A model generated the notes under the pieces. It was given only the letters and a program-made list of their open reading frames with translations, was not told the origin of the DNA and did no database searches. A stretch of DNA of 64,000 nucleotides from Meiothermus ruber DSM 1279 (GTDB lineage: Bacteria > Deinococcota > Deinococci > Deinococcales > Thermaceae): positions 1,550,001-1,614,000 of the forward strand of contig NC_013946.1 in NCBI RefSeq assembly GCF_000024425.1, given 5' to 3'. Positions 16,291 through 27,261 of the stretch are shown piece after piece. How positions within the stretch are numbered: the first letter of the stretch is position 1; the number at the start of each line of letters is the position of its first letter. Position numbers and translations under genes: made by a program.

Positions 16291-17669
16291 ATGTGCAGCG
16301 GCTTGTCCCAGGTGGCCAGCGCAGCTTCCTTGAGCACTTCAGCCAGGGTGGGGTGGGCGTGGGAGGCGCGGGCCAGATCCTCCGAAGAGGCGTGGAAGGC
16401 TATGGCTACGGCTGCCTCGGCTATCAGGTCACCCGCTCGAGGCCCGATGATGTGCACCCCCAGGATGCGGTCGGTCTCGGCGTGTGCCAGAATTTTGGCG
16501 AAGCCGTCGGTATCGTTCATGGCTCGAGCCCGGCCGTTGGCTGAGAACGGGAAGGAGCCTTTTTTGTAGGGAATGCCCGCCGATTTGAGCTCCTCCTCGG
16601 TTTTGCCCACCGAGGCGATCTCGGGGTGGGTGTAGACCACGTTGGGTATGGCGTTGTAATCGACGTGCCCATAGCCCGTCACCATATACTCCACCGCAGC
16701 GTAACCTTCCTCCTCGGCTTTGTGGGCCAGCATGGGGCCGGCGATCACGTCGCCAATGGCAAAAATATTTGGTACCGCGGTTTGGTAATGGGCGTTGACG
16801 GGAATCCGGCCCCGCTCGTCGGTGCGGAGGCCTACGTTTTCCAGGCCCAGCCCATCGGTGTTGGGGATGCGCCCGGTAGCCAGCAGAACCCGGTCAGCTA
16901 CCAACGGCTCGCCGCCTTCGTACTCCACAACGCCCTTTCCATCCCTGGCATAGGCCGCAGTCACCCGCACCCCGGTGCGGATGTCCAGGCCCTGCTTTTT
17001 GAAAATCTTTTCGGCGGCTCTGGCGACCTCGCTGTCCATGCCCCCCAGGATGTGGGGAAGGTATTCCAGCACCGTTACCTTGGCCCCCAGGCGGTTCCAG
17101 ACCGAGCCAAGCTCGAGGCCGATTACCCCACCCCCGATCACCACCAGGCGCTCGGGTACGCTGGGGTAGGCGATGGCCTGATCCGAGGTGCCCACGATCT
17201 CGTAGTCGAGCTGAACCCCTTTGAGAGGGGCCACCTTGGAGCCCGTCGCAATCAGGATGCGCTCGGTCTCGAGCTCCTGCACTCCCTCGGGGCCTTCGAC
17301 CCGCACCTTGTTGGGGGTGAGAATCGTGCCATGGCCCAGATAGCGCGTAACTTTGTTTTTCTTGAACAGGTACTCCACGCCCCCGGTGTTGGCCTTGACC
17401 ACCTTGTCCTTGTGGGCCATCAGAGCGGCTAGATCCAGCTCGACCTGGCCGATTTTGGCTCCGATGATCTGGTTATGCTGGGCGGCGTAGATTTTTTCAC
17501 TCGCGTCCAGAAGGGCTTTGGAGGGTATGCAGCCTACCCGCAGGCAGGTACCACCCAGGGCTTGCTCTTTTTCCACGCAGGCCACATCCAGACCGAGCTG
17601 GGCCGCCTTGATGGCAGCCACATACCCGCCGGGCCCCGCGCCGATAACCACAAGCTGATGTTTGGGCAT
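16287..17669 (-). CDS. lpd: Dihydrolipoamide dehydrogenase (E3)
   Basis: A 460-aa FAD-dependent disulfide oxidoreductase that reoxidises dihydrolipoyl groups with NAD+. FAD loop VVIGAGPGGYVAAIKAAQLG; redox-active disulfide GGTCLRVGCIPSK; NAD loop VVIGGGVIGLELGSVW; C-terminal catalytic His-Glu in HAHPTLAEVLKEA. It is third in the odhA-odhB-lpd operon (16 nt after odhB), so it is likely the dedicated E3 of 2-oxoglutarate dehydrogenase. The repeat element at its 3' end abuts the stop codon. Confidence 0.96.
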   Translation of the reverse strand: MPKHQLVVIGAGPGGYVAAIKAAQLGLDVACVEKEQALGGTCLRVGCIPSKALLDASEKIYAAQHNQIIGAKIGQVELDLAALMAHKDKVVKANTGGVEYLFKKNKVTRYLGHGTILTPNKVRVEGPEGVQELETERILIATGSKVAPLKGVQLDYEIVGTSDQAIAYPSVPERLVVIGGGVIGLELGSVWNRLGAKVTVLEYLPHILGGMDSEVARAAEKIFKKQGLDIRTGVRVTAAYARDGKGVVEYEGGEPLVADRVLLATGRIPNTDGLGLENVGLRTDERGRIPVNAHYQTAVPNIFAIGDVIAGPMLAHKAEEEGYAAVEYMVTGYGHVDYNAIPNVVYTHPEIASVGKTEEELKSAGIPYKKGSFPFSANGRARAMNDTDGFAKILAHAETDRILGVHIIGPRAGDLIAEAAVAIAFHASSEDLARASHAHPTLAEVLKEAALATWDKPLHI

Positions 17670-17685
17670 ATTTCCTCACCAAAGT

Positions 17686-18873
17686 TTAGATTTCCAGGGT
17701 TAGCCGTACGGGGTTTTCGATGAGTTCCTTGATGCGCTTGAGGAAGGTGACGGCCTCCCGCCCATCCACAATGCGGTGATCGTAGGAAAGGGCCAGGTTC
17801 ATCATCGGGCGGATGACCACTGCGCCGTTTTTGGCAACCGGACGCTCGACGATGGCGTGCATGCCCAGGATGCCCACCTGGGGCGGATTGAGAATGGGCG
17901 TGGAGTTGAGCGAGCCGTAGATGCCCCCGTTGGTGATGGTGAAGGTACCGCCCATCAACTCTTCGGGTTTGATTTTCTTTTCCCGTACCCTGGCTCCAAA
18001 GTCGGCAATTACCGCCTCAATCTGGGCCATCGAGAGCCGGTCGGCATCGCGAATCACCGGTACCACCAGGCCCTCGCCCCCGCCCACGGCGATGCCGATG
18101 TCGTAGTAGCGGTGGTAAACGATATCGGTTCCGCGGATCTCGGCGTTGAGCTGCGGGATTTCCTGCAGGGCCTGCACCACCGCTTTCACAAAAAAGCTCA
18201 TAAAGCCCAGCTTGAAGCCGTATTTCTTCTGGAAGGCCTCGCCGTACTCCTTGCGCAGCTCCATCACCGCGCTCATATCGGCCTCGTTGAAGGTGGTGAG
18301 CATGGCGGTATTCTGCTTGGCTGCCAGCAAACGCTCGGCAATGCGGCGGCGCAGGGGGGTCATGGGCACCACATCCTCGCGGCGTTCGCCTTTTTGTACT
18401 GGCGGGGCGGGCGGGGCGCTGGGCGTGGGTTGCGGGGTGGGGGGCGGTGTGGTTACCGCTCGCTGTACGTCTTCTTTCAAGACCCGGCCGCCCGGGCCGC
18501 TACCCGGAATGCTCGAGGCCTGCAGGCCGGCCTGTGCCGCCAGTCGCTCGGCTGCCGGCATCACCTTGCTCTCGGTGGCCGCGGCCTGGCTGGGGGCCGG
18601 GGTGCTCTGGCTGGGGGCGCCGCTCGAGGCTTCGGCGGCGCCTTCTTCCAGCAGGGCTACCACATCGCCCACCTTGGCCTGTCCACTGGGGATGAGGATT
18701 TTGGTCAGCCGCCCGGCCACCGGTGCGGGCAGCTCGAGGGTGGCTTTATCGGTAACCAGTTCCACCAGGGGCTCATCAACCTTAACCGTGTCCCCTTCCT
18801 TCTTAAGCCACTGACCAATCTCAACTTCGGTGATGGACTCGCCAACTGCAGGTATTTTCAGTTCTAAGGCCAT
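17686..18873 (-). CDS. odhB: Dihydrolipoamide succinyltransferase (E2 of 2-oxoglutarate dehydrogenase)
   Basis: A 395-aa E2 protein with one lipoyl domain (lysine in [13 protein letters not shown]), an Ala/Pro/Ser-rich linker, an E3-binding segment ([29 protein letters not shown]) and a catalytic domain ending in [13 protein letters not shown] with the active-site His and Asp. The ATG at 18871-18873 is chosen for [13 protein letters not shown] and a GGAG Shine-Dalgarno on the minus strand. It lies 44 nt after odhA. Single-lipoyl architecture and the neighbouring E1o gene argue for succinyl rather than acetyl transfer. Confidence 0.94.
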   Translation of the reverse strand: MALELKIPAVGESITEVEIGQWLKKEGDTVKVDEPLVELVTDKATLELPAPVAGRLTKILIPSGQAKVGDVVALLEEGAAEASSGAPSQSTPAPSQAAATESKVMPAAERLAAQAGLQASSIPGSGPGGRVLKEDVQRAVTTPPPTPQPTPSAPPAPPVQKGERREDVVPMTPLRRRIAERLLAAKQNTAMLTTFNEADMSAVMELRKEYGEAFQKKYGFKLGFMSFFVKAVVQALQEIPQLNAEIRGTDIVYHRYYDIGIAVGGGEGLVVPVIRDADRLSMAQIEAVIADFGARVREKKIKPEELMGGTFTITNGGIYGSLNSTPILNPPQVGILGMHAIVERPVAKNGAVVIRPMMNLALSYDHRIVDGREAVTFLKRIKELIENPVRLTLEI

Positions 18874-18917
18874 ACTATCTCCACTCAAGCTGAGCAACTT
18901 TACCTTATCTGGTTCTC

Positions 18918-21629
<2,712 letters not shown>

Positions 21630-21696
21630 GATTTCCTAGTCTACTAGGTTCTGGCCCAAAAAAACGTATCGGCTCACCGTCCAACCAGGCCACGCC

Positions 21697-21981
21697 TTAG
21701 GCCAGGGCGTCTACCTGCGCGGCGGCCTCGAGGTCGAGCGGCGTCACCCCCCCTGCCGAGTGCGTTACGTAGGCCACCTTAACCCGGCCCCACATGATTT
21801 CCAGGCTATCGGGGTGGTGGTTGGTTTTTTCCGCCAGCAGCGCCACCCTGACAGCAAAACTGACCCCATGGGCGTAGGAATCGAACTTATAAGTCTTTTC
21901 GATCCGACCCTGCGTGAGCTGCCATCCGGGCAGGTTTTTCAAAGCGTTTTCGATCTCTTTCTCGCCGAGCTTGGTTGCCAT
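21697..21981 (-). CDS. phhB: Pterin-4a-carbinolamine dehydratase
   Basis: A 94-aa protein with the complete PCD/DCoH signature: GWQLTQGRIEKTYKFDSYAHG, then EKTNHHPDSLEIMWGRVKVAYVTHSAGGVTPLD, including the two active-site histidines and the later histidine. It dehydrates 4a-hydroxytetrahydropterin. No phenylalanine hydroxylase is nearby, so the partner, or a role in Moco or folate chemistry, is unclear. It lies 67 nt upstream of odhA on the same strand, with a separate odhA promoter between. Confidence 0.92.
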   Translation of the reverse strand: MATKLGEKEIENALKNLPGWQLTQGRIEKTYKFDSYAHGVSFAVRVALLAEKTNHHPDSLEIMWGRVKVAYVTHSAGGVTPLDLEAAAQVDALA

Positions 21982-22067
21982 AAGTAAACCTCCTCTCCAC
22001 TACGTTACGCCTTTTGGGCCCCTCAGAATGAGGTGGAATATGAAAAGCGCGCCCTGAGCCGCATAGA

Positions 22068-22097
22068 TTGCAAAGCGCTAAAACGCTGTGCTATACT
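22068..22097 (+). promoter_or_regulatory. Promoter of the rplM-rpsI operon
   Basis: TTGCAA (22068-22073), 18-bp spacer, TATACT (22092-22097). It leaves a leader of about 100 nt before rplM containing short GC-rich complementary segments, such as GGCT/AGCC around 22120-22135, that could host autoregulation. Confidence 0.68.
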
Positions 22098-22202
22098 CCT
22101 CGCTGGTGCCTTTTTTGGGCTGGTCGCCCCGAGCCACCCAAACAAAGGCAAATCACAGTTCGCGACAGCGTTGGTAGGCGCTGGCGCAAAATGGAGACAG
22201 CA

Positions 22203-22631
22203 GTGTTCAAGACCTACGTGCCTGAACCCAAAGAACCCGGCTGGGTGCTCATCGATGCCGCAGGCCAGCCCATTGGTCGGGTGGCTTCAAAAATTGCTGC
22301 AATACTGCGTGGCAAGCACAAACCCGACTTCACCCCCAACATGGCCATGGGCGACTGCGTGGTGGTGATCAACGCGGATAAGGTGGTGCTGACGGGCTCC
22401 AAACCCCGAACCAAGGTCTATACCCGCTACTCCGGTTACCCCGGCGGCCTGAAGCGAACCGTGGCTGCTGTGATGCTGGCCGAAAAGCCGGTCAAGGCGG
22501 TGGAGCACGCGGTTAAGGGCATGCTCCCCAAAGGCACCCTCGGTAACATCATGTTCCGCCGCTTGAAGGTTTACGCCGGAGCCACCCACCCCCATGCGGC
22601 CCAGAAGCCCGTAAAGATGGAGGTTGAATAA
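22203..22631 (+). CDS. rplM: 50S ribosomal protein L13
   Basis: A 142-aa ribosomal protein. Landmarks: [54 protein letters not shown] and MLPKGTLG. It binds 23S rRNA. The GTG start at 22203 gives MFKTYVPEP as in Thermus and has a GGAGA Shine-Dalgarno 7 nt upstream; an ATG at 22191 would add four residues. The stop TAA overlaps the rpsI ATG by one base, indicating coupling. Confidence 0.95.
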   Translation: MFKTYVPEPKEPGWVLIDAAGQPIGRVASKIAAILRGKHKPDFTPNMAMGDCVVVINADKVVLTGSKPRTKVYTRYSGYPGGLKRTVAAVMLAEKPVKAVEHAVKGMLPKGTLGNIMFRRLKVYAGATHPHAAQKPVKMEVE

Positions 22632-23017
22632 TGGAACAGTACTACGGAACGGGCCGCCGCAAGACCAGTGTGGCCCGGGTGTTCTTGCGCCCTGGCAGCG
22701 GTAAAGTTGAGATTAACGGCGTTCCTTTCACCGACTACTTTGGTGGTCTGGTTAAGGCCGTAACGGCCCTCGAGCCCCTGCGCCGGGCTGATGCTACCAA
22801 CCGCTTCGATGCTTTCATTACCGTGCGCGGTGGTGGGAAGGCCGGCCAGGTGGATGCTATTCAGCTCGGCATCGCCCGGGCCCTGGTCAACTACAACAGC
22901 GATCTGCGGGCCAAGCTCAAGCCGGCCGGGTTGCTGTCCCGTGACCCGCGCGAGGTGGAGCGTAAGAAATACGGTAAGCACAAAGCCCGTAGGGCCCCGC
23001 AGTACAGCAAGCGCTAG
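22631..23017 (+). CDS. rpsI: 30S ribosomal protein S9
   Basis: A 128-aa protein with the typical YYGTGRRKTSVARVFLRPGSG start, TVRGGGKAGQVDAI, LLSRDPREVERKKYGKHKARR, and the universally conserved C-terminal Lys-Arg that reaches the P-site tRNA. Encoded in the conserved rplM-rpsI pair and followed by a strong terminator. Confidence 0.97.
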   Translation: MEQYYGTGRRKTSVARVFLRPGSGKVEINGVPFTDYFGGLVKAVTALEPLRRADATNRFDAFITVRGGGKAGQVDAIQLGIARALVNYNSDLRAKLKPAGLLSRDPREVERKKYGKHKARRAPQYSKR

Positions 23018-23034
23018 TCGCTGGCATCCCAGAC

Positions 23035-23058
23035 CCCCACCCTCGGGTGGGGTTTTTT
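23035..23058 (+). terminator. Terminator of rplM-rpsI
   Basis: Stem CCCCACCC/GGGTGGGG with a tight loop followed by six T residues, 17 nt after the rpsI stop. The -10 TATGCT of the next gene begins 2 nt after the T-run. Confidence 0.9.
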
Positions 23059-23073
23059 GTATGCTGATAGACC

Positions 23074-23544
23074 ATGGATAAAGCAGAGCTCAAGCGCATC
23101 ATAGCCGCCCACGACTGGTTGTGGGCCCAGTGGTGGCCAGCCTTGCTGACCCTTTCTCCGCAGCAGGCGCGACAAGCGGTGGGCGGCTCGTTTCCCAGCC
23201 TATCAGCGACCACGGCCCATATGGTCTGGGCTGAGGCCGCCTGGCTCGAGCGGTTGCGGGGCCGCGCGCCCATGCCAGCCCCAGCCCATCCGGCCGACCT
23301 CGAGGGTTTGTATGGCCTCTGGCAACAGATAGCCGCTGAACGGCAAGACTGGCTCGAGCACGCCGACCCAGATGCCCGCATCACCTACACCTATTCGGGC
23401 GGAACTGCCACCAACACTGTGGCCGAGATTGTCCTGCACTTTATCAGCCACGCCCATTTTCACCGGGGCCAGCTAGCCAGCCAGATGAGGTTGCTGGGCC
23501 TCCAGCCCCCGTCCGTACACTTGATTGGTTTTTTTAGGCTCTAA
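23074..23544 (+). CDS. DinB-family four-helix-bundle protein
   Basis: A 156-aa DinB-superfamily protein, a four-helix bundle with three metal-binding histidines: one in ATTAHMVWAE (about residue 48) and two in ISHAHFHRGQLASQM. The family includes bacillithiol- or mycothiol-type thiol transferases and proteins of unknown function; no substrate can be assigned. TATGCT (23060-23065) lies 8 nt upstream of the ATG, so it is predicted leaderless. Confidence 0.85.
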   Translation: MDKAELKRIIAAHDWLWAQWWPALLTLSPQQARQAVGGSFPSLSATTAHMVWAEAAWLERLRGRAPMPAPAHPADLEGLYGLWQQIAAERQDWLEHADPDARITYTYSGGTATNTVAEIVLHFISHAHFHRGQLASQMRLLGLQPPSVHLIGFFRL

Positions 23545-23592
23545 AGGCCTCATGACATTTAGCTGACCAAATCACGGCTACACTAAATAGGG

Positions 23593-24261
23593 ATGTCGAA
23601 ACTGCTGCTGGTCGAGGACGAACCCTCTGTGCGGCTGGGGCTCCGCCTTTCACTTTCGAAGGCCGGGCATCAGGTGCTGGAAGCAGCCACGGCTGCGGAA
23701 GCCTGGGAGAAGATGCCAGCCGCCGATCTGGTCATACTGGACTGGATGCTGCCGGACGAACCCGGTTTGCGCCTGCTGGAGCGCCTGCGTCGCGATGGGC
23801 GCTATGAGCAACTACCGGTGTTGATGCTTACCGCCCGGGCCGGTGAGGAGGATCGCGTGGAGGGTCTGACCCGCGGAGCTGACGATTACCTGACAAAGCC
23901 CTTCTCCACCCCTGAGCTTATCGCGCGGGTGCAGGCCCTGCTGCGCCGGGTAGGCAAGAGCGGTCGCCTCGAGCGCGGGGCCCTGAGCCTCGACCTGGAG
24001 CGGCACCAGGCGTTTTTGGATGGTCACAGCCTCGAGCTCACCCGGCGGGAGTTTGAACTGCTGGCCTTTTTGGCGCGGCACCCAGGGCGGGTTTATACCC
24101 GCGAAGAGCTGCTCGAGCGGGTCTGGGGTCAGGAGTTTTTGGGTACGGCCCGAACGGTGGATCAGCACATTGCCCAACTGCGCGATAAACTGAGTGAAGA
24201 CCCCAAGGCCCCACGTTTCCTGGAGACCCTCCGCGGGGTTGGTTACCGGTTTAGGGAGTAA
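23593..24261 (+). CDS. OmpR/PhoB-family response regulator
   Basis: A 222-aa regulator. The receiver has acidic DE pair at residues 8-9, phosphoacceptor Asp in VILDWMLPDEPG (about residue 51), Thr in LMLTAR and Lys in YLTKPF. The C-terminal winged helix ends GVGYRFRE. It is followed directly by a histidine kinase gene and then phoU, so it is probably the PhoB-type regulator of phosphate response. Leaderless: TACACT (23579-23584) is 8 nt before the ATG. Confidence 0.93.
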   Translation: MSKLLLVEDEPSVRLGLRLSLSKAGHQVLEAATAAEAWEKMPAADLVILDWMLPDEPGLRLLERLRRDGRYEQLPVLMLTARAGEEDRVEGLTRGADDYLTKPFSTPELIARVQALLRRVGKSGRLERGALSLDLERHQAFLDGHSLELTRREFELLAFLARHPGRVYTREELLERVWGQEFLGTARTVDQHIAQLRDKLSEDPKAPRFLETLRGVGYRFRE

Positions 24262-24268
24262 TGTGGTG

Positions 24269-25228
24269 ATGGAGACCCTCTTGCAGGCGGCTTGGGAGAC
24301 AGCCCGCGAGGGGGTGGTCGTTCACGCAGAAGGCCGGGTGGTTTACCTCAACCCGGTAGCGGCCCGACTGCTGGAGGTGGAGCGCGATAAGGTGCTGGGC
24401 CGCTCACTGCTGCTAGCCTTGCGGGATCACAAGCTCGAGGCGCTGTGCCGGGTGGGCGGGGAGGCCACCCTCGAGACCCGCAACCGCACCCTCTGGGTCA
24501 AGGCGGTTCCGGGCGTGCTGCTGCTCTGGGATAAAACCGACGAGCAGCAGCGGGCCGAGGTGCTCGAGGAGTCCAGCCGGGTACTGGCCCATGAGTTTCG
24601 CACCCCGGTGGCCGGGATGCTTTCGCTGCTGGAGGCGCTGCAGAATGGCCTCTCGGGGCCCGAAGCCCAGGAAGCCCTGCAGTTGCTATACCAGGAAACC
24701 CAGCGCCTGCGCCGGCTGGTCGAGGATCTCCCCCTCAACCGCCGCCCTTCGCAGAACCGAACCTTTGCCCTCGAGGAATTGCAAGGCCGCCTGGAGCGTT
24801 TTTTGGCGCCTCAGCTTGCACAAAAGTCGGCCTGGATTCGCTGGCAGATACCCCATACCGTCTGGGCCAACCCGGACGCGGTGTACCAGGCCCTGCTCAA
24901 CCTGCTTGACAACGCCATCAAGTACGGGGTGGGCTCGGAAATCGTTGTGGAGAGCGGCCAGAACAACCAGGGGGTGTGGCTCGAGGTTCGCAACCGGGGC
25001 CAGCCCCTCGAGGACTTTGAACGGCTGTTCGTGGCGGGGCAACGGGGCATGCATGCGGCCAACGTGCGGGGCACCGGTCTTGGACTGGCCCTGGTGCGCC
25101 GGCTGGCCGCGGGCTGGGGCGGTACGGCCTACGGACGCGCCCTCGAGGACGGCAACGCCTTTGGCCTGACCTTTCCGATTGGAGCTGTGGCCACCCCAGA
25201 CCACTCAACAACCCAGGTACCTGCGTAA
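24269..25228 (+). CDS. PhoR-like histidine kinase without membrane segments
   Basis: A 319-aa kinase. An N-terminal PAS-like domain (WETAREGVVVHAEGRVVYLNPVAARLLEV) is followed by the HisKA H-box VLAHEFRTPVAGML and a HATPase domain with N-box NLLDNAIKYG and G-box GTGLGLALVRRLA. The usual G1 DxGxG is NRGQPL. No transmembrane helix is present, whereas classic PhoR is membrane-anchored. The ATG at 24269 or GTG at 24263 follows an AGGGAG Shine-Dalgarno located in the end of the regulator gene. phoU lies downstream. Confidence 0.9.
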   Translation: METLLQAAWETAREGVVVHAEGRVVYLNPVAARLLEVERDKVLGRSLLLALRDHKLEALCRVGGEATLETRNRTLWVKAVPGVLLLWDKTDEQQRAEVLEESSRVLAHEFRTPVAGMLSLLEALQNGLSGPEAQEALQLLYQETQRLRRLVEDLPLNRRPSQNRTFALEELQGRLERFLAPQLAQKSAWIRWQIPHTVWANPDAVYQALLNLLDNAIKYGVGSEIVVESGQNNQGVWLEVRNRGQPLEDFERLFVAGQRGMHAANVRGTGLGLALVRRLAAGWGGTAYGRALEDGNAFGLTFPIGAVATPDHSTTQVPA

Positions 25229-25250
25229 ACTAGACCTACGGAGAGTGCAT

Positions 25251-25913
25251 ATGCGTGAAATTCTAGACCGGGAACTCAACCAGCTCACCGAGCAGACCAT
25301 CCGCATGATCTCGCTGGTGCGCGATATGACCGAGAAAAGCGCCAAGGCGCTTAGCGATCAAAATCCACACATGGCGCAGGAGATCATCTCGCAAGATGCG
25401 CAGGTGGATGCCATGGAGCTGGAGATCGAATCCAGAACCATCACCCTGATCGCCCGGCAGAGCCTGGTGGCTTCCGATCTGCGCTTTGCCTTTACCATCA
25501 TCAAGGCCCTGACCGACCTCGAGCGGGCTGCCGACTACGCCGTTCACGTCGCCGAGGACGTAATTGTGCTGGCTAAGGAGCCGCCGCTCAAAAACTACAT
25601 CACCCTCCCCGATATGGGGCGCCGCCTGGCCCTGATGCTGGACTTGATCTCAAAGGCGTTCGCCGAGCGGGACATCGAGGCGGCCAAAGAGGTGTTTCGC
25701 CGCGACGACGAGATTGACGCGCTGTACGAAGAGGTCTCGCGCGAGCTCCTGACCTATATGATGGAGGATCCCCGCACCATTACCAAGGCGCTGACGCTAG
25801 GCCGGGTGGCCCGTAGCTACGAGCGGCTGGGCGACCACCTCGAGAACATCTCGGAGCGCATTATCTACTGGCTTACCGGAAAGATGGAGAAAAAGCCCGA
25901 AGATATATACTAA
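25251..25913 (+). CDS. phoU: PhoU phosphate signalling protein
   Basis: A 220-aa protein of two PhoU three-helix bundles with metal-binding E/DxxxD motifs (DLERAADYAVHVAEDV; YERLGDHLENISERI). PhoU links the Pst transporter to PhoR and keeps the Pho regulon off when phosphate is plentiful. The ATG at 25251 gives MREILDRELNQLTEQ. It begins 22 nt after the kinase gene, so the three genes likely form one operon; no pst genes are in the window. Confidence 0.95.
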   Translation: MREILDRELNQLTEQTIRMISLVRDMTEKSAKALSDQNPHMAQEIISQDAQVDAMELEIESRTITLIARQSLVASDLRFAFTIIKALTDLERAADYAVHVAEDVIVLAKEPPLKNYITLPDMGRRLALMLDLISKAFAERDIEAAKEVFRRDDEIDALYEEVSRELLTYMMEDPRTITKALTLGRVARSYERLGDHLENISERIIYWLTGKMEKKPEDIY

Positions 25914-26013
25914 ATACTGAGACCGGAAAAAGGGGGTGGTTTCCTCACCGCCCTCATCTTTTCTTTGGCTGCTTCATCCTGTAGACTTTTGCTTTGGGTA
26001 CGAGGAGGAGTAG

Positions 26014-26568
26014 ATGATCAGCGTAACAGATCTCCGGAACGGAACCAAAGTCAAAATGGATGGGGCGTTGTGGCAGTGCATTGAGTACCAGCACCAGAAA
26101 ATTGGGCGCGGCGGCGCTAAAGTGGTGGCCAAGTTCAGGAACCTCGAGACCGGGGCCACGGTCGAGCGCTCCTTCAACTCCGGTGAGAAGCTCGAGGATA
26201 TCTACGTCGAGACCAAGGACCTGCAGTACCTCTACCCGGAAGGCGACGAACTGGTATTCATGGACTTGGAAACCTACGAGCAGTTCCACGTACCGCGGGG
26301 GATTTCCGAGGCCACCAAGTTCCTCAAAGAAGGAATGACCGTGCAGGGCGCCATGTACAACGGCCGTCCGCTGGATATCACCCTGCCCGCTTCGGTGGAG
26401 CTCAAGATCGTTGACACGCCCCCAGGGGTGCGCGGTGATACCGTCTCGGGTGGCACCAAGCCCGCCACCCTCGAGACCGGGGCCGTGGTACAGGTGCCGC
26501 TGTTTGTCGAGGCCGGGGAGGTCATCCGGGTGGATACCCGCAGCGGGGAATACCTAGGCCGGGCCTGA
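26014..26568 (+). CDS. efp: Elongation factor P
   Basis: A 184-aa three-domain translation factor that relieves ribosome stalling at polyproline. N-terminal KOW-like domain MISVTDLRNGTKVKMDG; C-terminal OB domain with the signature VDTPPGVRGDTVSGGTKPATLETG. The tip of the loop that reaches the peptidyl-transferase centre is GRGGAK with Arg32, as in Thermus, not the lysine modified by EpmA in E. coli. A GAGGAGG Shine-Dalgarno precedes the ATG and TAGACT (25982-25987) is a likely -10. It is followed by a strong terminator. Confidence 0.97.
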   Translation: MISVTDLRNGTKVKMDGALWQCIEYQHQKIGRGGAKVVAKFRNLETGATVERSFNSGEKLEDIYVETKDLQYLYPEGDELVFMDLETYEQFHVPRGISEATKFLKEGMTVQGAMYNGRPLDITLPASVELKIVDTPPGVRGDTVSGGTKPATLETGAVVQVPLFVEAGEVIRVDTRSGEYLGRA

Positions 26569-26588
26569 ACCTTGAGGGCTTGCTTCTG

Positions 26589-26615
26589 ACACTTGCCTTG
26601 CGGCAAGTGTTTTTT
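26589..26615 (+). terminator. Terminator of efp
   Basis: Perfect 9-bp stem ACACTTGCC/GGCAAGTGT, 4-nt loop and a T-run, 20 nt after the efp stop. Confidence 0.93.
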
Positions 26616-26659
26616 GTTGGAGGCGGCGATCCAGCGCGCATGCGGGGGCCAGGCCATCC

Positions 26660-26689
26660 GGGGTCAAACCGACCCCGTGGCTTTATACT
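26660..26689 (+). promoter_or_regulatory. accB promoter with overlapping inverted repeat
   Basis: A -10 TATACT at 26684-26689. The -35 region is covered by the inverted repeat GGGGTC-AAACC-GACCCC (26660-26676), which could be an operator for a fatty-acid-synthesis regulator. The leader of about 45 nt carries a GGAGG Shine-Dalgarno. Confidence 0.5.
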
Positions 26690-26741
26690 TCTATAGGCTA
26701 CTTAGGAAGCTAGTCAGGTTAGTGCTGTTTCGGAGGCAGTC

Positions 26742-27239
26742 ATGAATGCAAAGGAACTAAAGTCTATCCTCCAAGCCTTGCAAGAACACGAGGTGGCCGA
26801 GCTGACCCTCGAGACCCCCGATTACAAACTAACAGTCAAGCGAGGTGGGGAGGTGCAGTATGTGGCCGCGCCCGCCCCAGTGGTTATCCAGCCTCAAGCG
26901 GTGCCGGCCTCGAGCCCATCACCAGTCCAGACCCAGGCCGAAACCCCTGCCCCAGCGCCCACGCCCAAGCCCGAGGTGCCCAAGGAGGACACCAGCCGAT
27001 ACGTCGAGGTAAAAGCTCCCATCGTCGGTACTTTCTATCGCGCACCCTCTCCCGAGGCCGAGCCTTTTGTCAAGGAGGGCGATCTGGTCAAGAAGGGACA
27101 GGTCTTGTGCATTATCGAGGCCATGAAGCTCATGAACGAGATAGAGAGCGAAGTGTCCGGTGTGGTGCGCAAAATCCTGGTTTCCAATGGTGAGCCCATC
27201 GAGTACGGCCAGGTTCTTTTCCTGATCGAACCGGCCTGA
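26742..27239 (+). CDS. accB: Biotin carboxyl carrier protein of acetyl-CoA carboxylase
   Basis: A 165-aa carrier. The N-terminal segment (1-35) precedes a Pro/Ala-rich flexible linker (42-82), and the C-terminal biotinyl domain contains EAMKLMNEI with the biotinylated Lys129. It carries CO2 from biotin carboxylase to the carboxyltransferase for malonyl-CoA synthesis. It lies 22 nt upstream of accC in the conserved accB-accC operon; accA and accD are elsewhere. Confidence 0.96.
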   Translation: MNAKELKSILQALQEHEVAELTLETPDYKLTVKRGGEVQYVAAPAPVVIQPQAVPASSPSPVQTQAETPAPAPTPKPEVPKEDTSRYVEVKAPIVGTFYRAPSPEAEPFVKEGDLVKKGQVLCIIEAMKLMNEIESEVSGVVRKILVSNGEPIEYGQVLFLIEPA

Positions 27240-27261
27240 GCAGTCACGAATAGAAGGTGCT

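Noticed and set aside
17776-18867. 363-codon plus-strand frame inside odhB
   Set aside because: Antisense shadow; the lipoyl and catalytic motifs are on the minus strand.
24269-25228. Kinase G1 box Asn instead of Asp as evidence of a dead kinase
   Set aside because: Asn at this position occurs in active histidine kinases, and the H-box, N-box and GTGLG are intact.
25932-25960. Possible terminator after phoU
   Set aside because: The GGGGGTG/CACCGCCC stem needs a bulge and lacks a clean T-run; too weak to annotate.
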